This document shows, piece by piece, positions 1-7,399 of a stretch of DNA of 29,244 nt (position 1 is the stretch's first letter; every line of letters begins with the position of its first letter). The notes under the pieces are model-generated. The model made no database searches, was not told the origin of the DNA, and was given only the letters and a program-made list of their open reading frames with translations. The translations under genes and the position numbers were made by a program. The DNA lies in assembly GCF_000003605.2 (NCBI RefSeq), contig NW_003113472.1:63974-93217 (forward strand). The letters run 5' to 3'. Origin of the DNA: Saccoglossus kowalevskii. Lineage: Eukaryota; Hemichordata; Enteropneusta; Harrimaniidae.

Positions 1-566
1 ATGGTCCGGAATCTATTTCTTTCAAAAGTGTTGCGCCAGGTTTATGTTGTCGACGTTGTTTTTTTCATGGACGACGACAGTTTCTCCAAAAAAAAAAAAA
101 TGAATCTGAGGTTAAGTGGCTTTCGTCCACTGATGTCGCACCTTCGGGTCGATTAGAAACGTGTGAATACTTACACTATGACTATACGTTTCACTGCAAC
201 TGCCCACAACACAACATCTAAAAACTCTCTCTCAAAAAATTAAAATAGTCAAAAAGAAAAAAGAAAAAAAAACGCCGACCGAAAAATATATATCGTTTAA
301 AAGTATACTGAATGACCAGTGTTATTACGGCTCGGGGGTATGACTTCCTCTCACATTTTGGCATTTGGTGGCGCACTTTCGGCGAGAGTCGGAAATCTGG
401 AAACAGTCGACCGTTTCAGGATAGGTGGCGTGACTAGAACACGAGAAATATCCTAAATTTACTTGGATACGAGTAATCATTTTCGGCAAAAAAATCAATA
501 ACTGCCCATTTCAATGGGACACAGATCTAAAATGGGAAACGTGAGGGTGGGCATTGCACAGGCACT
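1..566 (-). mobile_element. TTAA-flanked DNA transposon, copy A, cut by window edge
   Basis: This stretch is the reverse complement of 25886-26677, with a few percent substitutions and small indels. The terminus here reads CACAGGCACT followed by TTAA at 567-570, matching the terminus of the complete copy at 25886-27786. Position 1 corresponds to 26677, so the remaining ~1.1 kb of the element should lie left of the window. Two differences are visible. Copy A lacks the ~211-bp MITE insertion that the right copy carries, and it lacks about 20 bp near position 57. No transposase reading frame is visible. TTAA targets are typical of piggyBac-like elements, but the terminus does not begin with the usual CCY, so the superfamily is uncertain. 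Confidence 0.82.
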
Positions 567-590
567 TTAAGATAGCACATTTTCGCTTCA

Positions 591-630
591 CTTAGAAGAT
601 TAGTAATAGAAAACAGCAATATGGTTTACA
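591..630. repeat. 40-bp dispersed repeat, copy 1
   Basis: This segment matches 5277-5316 in direct orientation at 38 of 40 positions by eye, starting CTTAGAAGATTAGTAATAG and ending GGTTTACA. Flanking sequence is not obviously shared. It may be a fragment of an interspersed element that I cannot name. Confidence 0.6.
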
Positions 631-712
631 CCTGTTGCACACACCAATTTCACCAACACAAAGGCTATAACATTAACTCAGTCATACAACTCTCACTAGG
701 CCACTGCCTTAA

Positions 713-838
713 AGCGCGGTAGTCATCGCGCAGCGCGTGTTCGAATTTCATGTAAATAAACAATGTATTTTACATGCATTGTATACGTCGCTATGAGTCC
801 CCATATCGAACAGGATGCGACACGACGACTGTCGCCCT
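713..838 (-). mobile_element. TTAA MITE family 2, copy 1
   Basis: This ~126-bp element is the reverse complement of 6924-7053. It is preceded by TTAA (709-712) and followed by TTGA (839-842), probably a mutated TTAA. Its ends are imperfect inverted repeats, AGCGCGGTAG on the left and the complement of AGGGCGACAG on the right. It is non-coding and would need a transposase supplied from elsewhere. Orientation is arbitrary, set relative to the second copy. Confidence 0.65.
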
Positions 839-869
839 TTGACTTTACCATTACTGATTATTTGGTTAA

Positions 870-1040
870 CTAGCTTACCTTTTCAATAACTTGCCAGGAG
901 TCAGTCTTGTCGCCCCTAGTCCAATACAAACTACTCATTCATTTTTCCAACCTGCCACTGCTTCTCAAATTGCACCATTTGCATACACTGGCGAGCATGC
1001 CAGAATGGTTCCAGATTGTCAACCTCAATCGCAAAGATAG
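870..1040 (+). other. Exon-like open stretch, unrecognised
   Basis: One frame is open for 56 codons between TAA at 867 and TAG at 1038, with no ATG near the start. A pyrimidine-rich run ending in CAG at 895-897 could act as a splice acceptor. The predicted peptide is rich in Gln, Pro, Ala and Ser and includes SQIAPFAYTGEHARM. Base composition is less AT-rich than its neighbours. I do not recognise the peptide, and it does not resemble the FP domain expected from the preceding PSMF1 exon. It could be chance or a fragment of another element. Confidence 0.15.
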
Positions 1041-1536
1041 TAAAACAGTTACATAACTTCAGTTTTATCCTGACAATATTTCTAAGTTTGATAGTAAGTA
1101 ATCTAATCTAATTAGAATGTAGAAAAAAATATGGATGTTAATCATTTTTGGCGCATCTTAATCAAAGTTAACTTTTTTTATATAATCTATAATCTATAAG
1201 TATATCTACTTACTCTAGGAAGAATTTCACAGCTCTATCTTAAATGGAACATGCTTAAAACTGGTTGAAATTAACAACCGACATTGCTGTGATGACTAAA
1301 TTTGCATATTCCAATGTATTTTCAATAATCAATAATCAATAAATGACACAATCAAGTATTGAATAGTTTTAGAACATCTTTAGATGCTTATCTATCATCA
1401 ACATTTTAACTTTTCTGTTCATCTATTGATATTCTAGTGTAAACTACTGCTAGTGTTAAATGTGTTCGTTTAATAGCAAATAATAAAACAACATTTGGAT
1501 TCTTCATAAATATTCAAATAATATTTTTTGTTTCAG
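1041..1536 (+). other. AT-rich intronic sequence before PSMF1 exon
   Basis: No gene or clear repeat is seen here. It ends in a T-rich tract and TTTCAG at 1531-1536, the acceptor for the first PSMF1 exon in the window. Because the PSMF1 reading frame starts mid-codon after this acceptor, this region is inferred to be the 3' part of a larger intron extending to the left. Confidence 0.6.
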
Positions 1537-1746
1537 TGTTTTCAAAAATTTGGATGAGTTACATGAAAAATTCGAAACAGAAATCATAAGTGATCTCAGA
1601 AAACAAGACTCAAAAACATCAAAAGGAAGCTCCACTCTTATAGATGAGAGGTTGCCAGGCAACCAACAAGGATACAGACCCTATGCTAACGATCCTTTAA
1701 GAGCAGGGCCACCTAGGAGGCCTCATGCTGAAAGACAACCAGAATG
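1537..1746 (+). CDS. PSMF1: PSMF1 (proteasome inhibitor PI31), partial: exon A
   Basis: PI31 binds the 20S proteasome core. In vitro it inhibits the core, and in cells it has been linked to proteasome assembly and transport. This exon encodes 69 complete codons plus split codons at both ends. The first residues (VFKNLDELHEKFETEI) look like the last helix of the FP domain. They are followed by a Ser/Lys-rich linker and then NDPLRAGPPRRPHAERQPEW, which matches the conserved DPLR and RQP-W start of the PI31 proline-rich C-terminal region. The acceptor is TTTCAG|T and the donor is TG|GTAAGG, with the Trp codon completed by the next exon. The exon opens in phase 2, so the gene continues left of the window; there is no genuine start codon here. 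The three exons together give 163 residues, roughly the C-terminal 60% of a typical ~270-residue PI31. Confidence 0.93.
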
Positions 1747-2085
1747 GTAAGGACTTTTTTCTTATTTTGAAAATGAGAAATTACATTTTAAACTTCATCC
1801 ATCCATCCATCTGACATTATTTCCTAGGTGTTCCTAGACCAATTTTGTAGAGACTTGATTCAAAAATTCAACGTAATGGTGTATATCTATATATGCACTT
1901 CAATAGGATTCATCTCAGAATAAAAAAAGTTAGTCTGATACATCAAGATTTCTTCCAAAGTTGTTAGTGATTTTGAATTTTGTTTCTATTATCTAATTTA
2001 CTATACAAATGCCATAAATGTCTATTTATTTTACAGCGTAAATCCCCACTGTATTATTTGTACAAGTACAAGTGTTTTTTTCCAG
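1747..2085 (+). other. PSMF1: PSMF1 intron, 339 bp
   Basis: This is a GT-AG intron in phase 2. The donor is GTAAGG and the acceptor is TTTTTTCCAG. A short CATC repeat lies near 1797-1811. No other feature is visible. Confidence 0.9.
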
Positions 2086-2238
2086 GGGTGAACCCAATAA
2101 TCCATTGGATATTGGGACAGGAGACCTGGATCCATTCCATCCAGGTGGAACTGGAATGTTCATGGATCCAATGAGAGCCGGTTTTCCAAGAGGTGGAATC
2201 CCAGATCCTAGTGCTGGAATACCAGGAAGACTTCCCAG
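2086..2238 (+). CDS. PSMF1: PSMF1, partial: exon B
   Basis: This exon completes the split Trp codon and encodes GEPNNPLDIGTGDLDPF and then a Gly/Pro-rich segment with MDPMRAGFPRGGIPDPSAG and GIPGRLP. The pattern of D-LDPF, M--DP-R-GFPR and G-P-RLP is the conserved central part of the PI31 C-terminal proline-rich region, which is responsible for contact with the 20S core. The exon is 153 bp. The donor is AG|GTACTT and leaves a phase-2 split Arg codon that exon C completes exactly. An unrelated open frame runs on the opposite strand here and is a shadow of the Gly/Pro-rich coding sequence. Confidence 0.94.
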
Positions 2239-3515
2239 GTACTTTATTTCTGTCAACCGAATTGCTCGACAACATTCAAGACTTGATTCAATGTAGTGTG
2301 TAAATATACTACTGTGGAATACTTTATTTTTGCTGGAATTAATTTTCGCTGAAAAGGTATTTTGGGCGTTTTGCTTGGAATTTGTTTTCACTGATTTTTG
2401 TTGAGATTAATGTAAAATATAGGAAAAAATGTATATTCGCTGGATTTTATTTTCACGGAATCATCCCTTCAGCGAAAATAGCGAAAATAAATTCCAAGCG
2501 AAAATAAAGTATTCTACAGTATGTGCTCTATCCATACGTCATTGAGACCCGAAGGGAATACTTTCTTTAAACTGGCACTGTCACCAGAACTGTACATGTG
2601 TGTATTGTTCTTTTATTGTATCCTGTTTGTCTATACCTAAATCGCACACACTGTGCATGCAGTTCATTCAAACGCAATAAACCTAGACCTTGCTAATGGT
2701 AATTTTGATAATTTTGACAATTGTTTGAATTTAGAACCTGGAAATGAACAATTAGCTTACAGCAGATTTTTAAAAACTGGCAAACATTCATAGTGTCAAC
2801 TATTCAATGATAGTGTCCCTGTAGTACTGGGTACATTCTGTTCAGACTGCCATGTGAACAGTATTGTGTTCAATCGAGGGAATAGCATTCTTCATTCACA
2901 GTGTTGTGTTAGGGGAAATGATTACTGTAGTTCAAGTGATATTAGCATATTTCTCATTTAGTTTTAACTCGTACAATATTTATTCACTCACTGTTTACTA
3001 TAGCCAGAACGCTGTATGTGTCTTCATTTTTAGGTTAGTTCTTCTGCCGATTTTTTGCAACCAACAACGTGATTTTTTATTTGGGATTTCGAGAAACATA
3101 ACATGAATCGTTATGACATTCATAACACAACACCTCGCCATGTTTCAACTTTTAAGTAGTCAGTTAACAAGGTCTTTCATAGTAGCATTTCTATGGGATT
3201 GACGTACTAGCATGAATGGGTTCAATTATCAGTGTTCACTGATGACGTCATTTGACTGGCCCTCTAGAGGCGAAATGACGCCAGGAAAAGCGGACGTTTG
3301 TCGTTTTATACCCGATATTTAAAGCATTTCGCAGCACTTATCGACAGAATTCATTCATAGATCTCAAATTTCATGTACAGAGTGTCAAAAGCCACACCTC
3401 TGCTCCCCTTTAATCCTGAGATGAAAACTGAAATTGACCTCCATCCTCATTTGCATATTAAAATATGCTGTAATCTATTGCATGTCCATTCATATTCGCT
3501 TGTTTCTCTTGTCAG
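2239..3515 (+). other. PSMF1: PSMF1 last intron, 1277 bp, with MITE
   Basis: This is a GT-AG intron in phase 2 with acceptor CTCTTGTCAG. A TA-flanked MITE occupies 2312-2519, only 73 bp after the donor. The remainder is AT-rich. A palindromic TGACGTCA lies near 3243-3250 within GATGACGTCATTTGAC, which resembles a cAMP-response element, but no promoter context supports a function. Confidence 0.85.
2312..2519 (+). mobile_element. TA-flanked MITE family 1, copy 1
   Basis: This 208-bp element begins CTGTGGAATACTTTATTTTT and ends AAAATAAAGTATTCTACAG, so the ends are inverted repeats. It is flanked by TA at 2310-2311 and 2520-2521. Internally it repeats GCGAAAATAAATTCC-like words in both orientations, so most of it can fold back. 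It closely matches the reverse complement of 26207-26415, and 16282-16487 more weakly. TA target sites and the size suggest a Tc1/mariner-type non-autonomous element. Confidence 0.88.
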
Positions 3516-3645
3516 GGGTGCCGTTCCTCCAGGAGCCAGATTTGATCCATTTGGACCTCCAGGACATGGACCAGACTCAGCCTACCGATCTGGACCAGAT
3601 CCAGATCACCTTCCTCCTCCTGGATATGATGATATGTTTGGCTGA
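3516..3645 (+). CDS. PSMF1: PSMF1, partial: terminal exon C with stop
   Basis: The exon finishes the split Arg codon and encodes GAVPPGARFDPFGPPGHG, then PDPDHLPPPGYDDMFG and TGA at 3643-3645. The GAVPPGARFDPFGP and PD-DHLPPPGYDDM blocks are diagnostic of PI31 and leave little doubt about the identity. The vertebrate protein ends in Met-Tyr-Leu, a hydrophobic-Tyr-X (HbYX) tail of the kind that docks in proteasome alpha-ring pockets. Here the last three residues are Met-Phe-Gly, so the Tyr is replaced by Phe. The acceptor at 3514-3515 follows a modest pyrimidine tract. The reading frame of exons A to C is continuous over 492 nt. Confidence 0.95.
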
Positions 3646-4400
3646 GCAATAGGTGATTTTCCGTTCAACTGCGAGATCTCGGGAGATGCATGAAAGACGT
3701 ACGTCGAACAACTGCCGCAAAAAACGAACGATTTGATTTTGAACTCAAATTTCTTTATTTCTAGCTCACATCAACCGGCCGATCTTCGACAGAGGAATAT
3801 TGCTTTTGAAAACTCTCACGTAATCAAAATTGATTATCATCAAAATGTGTACAGCACATTTTTAAGCATGAAAATGCCTCTTAAAATATTTTTGTGTTTG
3901 TCGTATCCCACGCGATGTTTGACGCAACTACTACGCTATGACCTTTGTTTGTCCTGTTTTTATGTTCGATTTCACACACAACATGTGATTCTCGCAGTGA
4001 ACGGAAAATGGTCTATTAAGTACGAGTCCCAATACTAACTCAGTGTGGCCCAGTCATAATATGTTGGATGTCATTTAGATAGTTAAACTGGCTTGGGTAG
4101 GCATTCATAGAATCAAGATATCTACTGGGTTCTGAAATCACACATTTGCTTGTCGTCAAACAGTTCCTGATATTTGTAAGAATGGGATATATTGTTTAAT
4201 TTATGCATTCATTTACAACATTCAAACGTCTTGTAATTTTCAAATGCAAATGCACAGGTTTTAAAATACAATCCAGCTTTGTTTAGTGATTATATGAAAT
4301 ATTTGCAGTACAGTCAAGTGGTAAATGCATATTTGTTTATATTATCAAGCATATATATAATACAGTCACACACACCAATAAAAATCATTCTCTGTTCTTT
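3646..4400 (+). other. PSMF1: PSMF1 3' UTR (inferred extent)
   Basis: No coding sequence is seen after the stop codon. The first good poly(A) hexamer is AATAAA at 4377-4382, which would give a 3' UTR of about 750 nt. The end point is inferred and not observed. Confidence 0.5.
4377..4382 (+). terminator. PSMF1: Candidate poly(A) signal for PSMF1
   Basis: AATAAA is followed about 10-35 nt later by the T/GT-rich run TTCTCTGTTCTTTGGTTTT, a plausible downstream element. It lies about 730 nt after the stop codon and about 90 bp before the 30-bp minisatellite. No transcript data are available to confirm use. Confidence 0.5.
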
Positions 4401-4474
4401 GGTTTTAGAGCTTTATTTTTGCACAAGTTTCTCTGTGAAATTGGACATTCCTTTTAAAATTTCATGCATTTTTC

Positions 4475-4955
4475 AACATCAAGGTGGTTTTTGATGTGAA
4501 ACACAACATCAAGGTGGTTTTTGATGTGAAACACAACATCAAGGTGGTTTTTGATGTGAAACACAACATCAAGGTGGTTTTTGATGTGAAACACAACATC
4601 AAGGTGGTTTTTGATGTGAAACACAACATCAAGGTGGTTTTTGATGTGAAACACAACATCAAGGTGGTTTTTGATGTGAAACACAACATCAAGGTGGTTT
4701 TTGATGTGAAACAACATCAAGGTGGTTTTTGATGTGAAACACAACATCAAGGTGGTTTTTGATGTGAAACAACATCAAGGTGGTTTTTGATGTGAAACAC
4801 AACTTCAAGGTGGTTTTTGATGTGAAACACAACATCAAGGTGGTTTTTGATGTGAAACACAACATCAAGGTGGTTTTTGATGTGAAACACAACATCAAGG
4901 TGGTTTTTGATGTGAAACACAACATCAAGGTGGTTTTTGATGTGAAACACAACAT
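4475..4955. repeat. 30-bp minisatellite, 16 units
   Basis: The unit is 30 bp, and 16 copies of AAGGTGG can be counted. Most units are identical. Two junctions (near 4711 and 4769) have lost 2 bp, and one unit (near 4801) has CTTCAAGG in place of CATCAAGG. Each unit contains ACATCAA, an 8-nt spacer and TTGATGT, a perfect 7-bp inverted repeat able to form a hairpin. Because 30 is divisible by three, both strands stay open for long stretches, giving a ten-residue protein repeat. I read this as an artefact of the array and not as a gene. The near-identity suggests recent expansion. Confidence 0.97.
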
Positions 4956-5276
4956 TTCTTGGTGACAAATGTGCTTGTGCACACACTGGTTGTCCAAGTA
5001 TGTTGTTAGAACTTTGTTTAGAATTTGAGTAAAAACTGGTGTTTTCAATGTTCCAGTAAATAAAGCAACCAAGAAATGACCAATAATGAAGCAAAAACCA
5101 AATGAAACACCATGAGAAAGTTTTGGTTATTTGATATATTTCCCCACTTTTGTTCAGATAGTTAAAGCAGGAGAGTCATCACCTGTGCATGCGTCAGATG
5201 GCCATAGTGTGTCATTGTTTACAAACAAGCCTTTGCATTTTTAGTGTGTGTTTATTGTCGCTTGGGACTCAATTCC

Positions 5277-5316
5277 CTTAGAAGATTAGTAATAGAAGAC
5301 AGCAATACGGTTTACA
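5277..5316. repeat. 40-bp dispersed repeat, copy 2
   Basis: Direct copy of 591-630 with two visible mismatches. It lies in otherwise unremarkable AT-rich sequence. Confidence 0.6.
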
Positions 5317-5442
5317 ATACGGTGACGACCCTCCCGTTGTTGATAGCCTGTTTAGGGTTGAGGTTCTAGTACACATCCTCAGCCTGTACTTTAACAAAGG
5401 TGTTTTTTTTTGCAGCCCCATCATGGTTGTGTTGTCACAGTG

Positions 5443-5720
5443 TAATAATAATAATTATGCCTTTATTGAAATCATATCCTCTTCAGAATCTGGATTTTTA
5501 AAATACAATAAAGTTTCAGATACATACAAAATGGCAAGACAAAATACTAATGAAGACAAAATGAAAACATAATAAAATAAAAAACAGGGAGAACAGAAAA
5601 GATATCTTAATGAGTTATACCAATTATAAATATTATAACACAACTGGTAGTATTTGTTTATGAGTGTCATTTCTTAAATTGAAGCACTCAAAGATATATT
5701 TTGCCAAATGAATTAGTGAT
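5443..5720 (-). mobile_element. Possible 3' end of an antisense retroelement
   Basis: Read on the minus strand, the sequence ends with AATAAAGGCATAATTATTAT and further TTA triplets. An AATAAA followed by a short TTA-type microsatellite tail is a common finish for invertebrate non-LTR retrotransposons, and the decayed retroelement at 11094-13080 ends in the same style. No reverse transcriptase residues are visible here, so this could equally be unrelated AT-rich DNA. Confidence 0.25.
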
Positions 5721-6923
5721 TGTATATCTTTTGTTTTCAGAATGTCTACAGTGTTTTCAATATCAGATTTGTCAATTGTTGTAATGTAATTGTTGTATGT
5801 GTGTTATGTAATTCCCTTGGTATAGAAGGACAATGTGTCAATGACCTGTAGTAATCACACCCAATTCATGTAGATATCACAGTAGACTACATGTTGCTTT
5901 CAGCCACAAACCACCTGCTTAGCTGATTCTGAAAAGTGACCATGCATTCACACAGCTTGTTGATCTGAAAATCGTTCAAATCCAGGGTGCTTAAAAAAAT
6001 GTACCATTTTTAAATAGTGAGGAGATTGTTGTGCTTTTCACTCAAGTCATGTGAGAACAACCTAGTTCCGAGAACAGTCCTCTCCTAGTAAATGAGTATT
6101 GTTGAGACCAAAGAAACTAGCAATCTGGCATTGTTACGAACAAACAAAGAGTACTTTCCTCGTAAATGGCAAAAAAAAAACACGCCCGTTATTGTAGGGT
6201 TAGCAAACAAGAGAATAATAGTTACAATTTCAGATATAAACCCAAAGTGTTGGTCAAAATTGAGTAAATTGCATGAAGCTTGTGGTGTTTCTAATACTTG
6301 TTGAATGCGAGAAAATCCTTTTAGGCTCACTAAAGGAGTTCTGTTTTATACAATGTTGGTCTTAGAAATAACAAATAAATATATGTCTAACCTACCTGTT
6401 CTTGTAGAACCTTTTAGCGAATCTACACAATGTTTTGTTTTTACTCTCCATTATGAATATAAAATTTTCTGTCCACTCCTTGACCTGTAGTTGAACATAA
6501 ATTGCTACAAACTATCTACTCGTCAATATACCTGTTTTACATATACCAATTTTTGAATGGCTTAAGCCCAACAATTAATTATATCACTGTATCTGGTACA
6601 CATAATTCCTGTGTTTGTATTTTGCGTTGCATATGTAAGACACATTATTGCCAAAAGAAAAGATGGCTGGTTTTAGTTATCAAATGATCGATCTGGTTTT
6701 TGTACAGATCCAGGGCTCTCTGAGGTCAAAACTGAATTTCAATCCATATTGAGAAATAATCACTGGGTGATGATGAAGAGCTTCGAAAATAATTGTGATG
6801 CAAACACAGCAGTTATCATTCCGTAATGAATATATACATTTATTACTCTAATATTGTGTTCACACATAAAGGTTTCCCTTCAATAATGCATTCATATACT
6901 ACAGTATAACGTTAACTACTTAA

Positions 6924-7053
6924 AGGGCGGCAGTTGTCGTGCCACGTCCTGTTCAATATGATACTCGTATGATAGCAACGTATACAACGCGTGTAAAATA
7001 CATTGTTCATTTACATGAAATTCGAATACTCGCTGCGTGACTACCACCACGCT
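6924..7053 (+). mobile_element. TTAA MITE family 2, copy 2
   Basis: This 130-bp element has TTAA on both sides (6920-6923 and 7054-7057). The left end reads AGGGCGGCAGTTGTCGTG and the right end, reversed, AGCGTGGTGGTAGTCACGC, an imperfect inverted repeat. It aligns along its whole length with the reverse complement of 713-838, sharing for example GTAAAATACATTGTT and TTACATGAAATTCGAA. It is non-coding. Confidence 0.75.
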
Positions 7054-7399
7054 TTAACTGTACCCGATGGTATTAATATTTTTCAACTTCATTGATGTAG
7101 TAATATTTTCTTTACGGTGTTAATCAAGTACTATTCTATTCTAATGGTAGTTGCTATCGTATTCGTATCACTGTCGTACTAGTAACCACTTAACTGTATC
7201 ACACAATATAATCATCCAGTCGTATTTGCATTGATACTTGTAACAGTCGCATCAACATAATCACATATATGTAATCGTCACTAAAATCATGTAACTATGT
7301 AGTACCTATAATCGGTCTTGTAATCTGAATATTAACACTATAACTATAACTATGCAAATGAATTGCTGTATCTCATCGAATTAACATATATATCTATTT
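7054..7399. other. AT-rich spacer before the 46-bp array
   Basis: No gene or defined repeat is seen. The words GTATC/GTAAC and CATA recur loosely. The array starts abruptly at 7400. Confidence 0.5.

Larger units (their letters stand above)
4956..6923. other. AT-rich intergenic stretch, no gene seen
   Basis: No protein-coding exon is recognised. Contents are the second copy of a 40-bp dispersed repeat at 5277-5316 and a possible antisense retroelement 3' end at about 5443-5720. Short open frames at 6092-6304, 6305-6490 and 6502-6687 encode no recognisable peptide. Confidence 0.5.

Noticed and set aside
2676-2681. AATAAA in GCAATAAACC as a poly(A) site
   Set aside because: It lies inside the last PSMF1 intron, and the downstream exon C clearly completes the protein.
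3243-3250. TGACGTCA palindrome as a functional cAMP-response element
   Set aside because: It is intronic, single and without other promoter signals. An 8-bp palindrome is expected by chance at about this frequency.
4475-4955. Resemblance of the 30-bp and 32-bp arrays to a CRISPR array
   Set aside because: Units abut directly with no unique spacers, there are no cas genes and the surrounding DNA is animal nuclear sequence.
4454-5094. Long open frames on both strands across the 30-bp array
   Set aside because: They exist only because the unit length is divisible by three and lacks stops. There is no start context or splice support, and frames are open on both strands at once.
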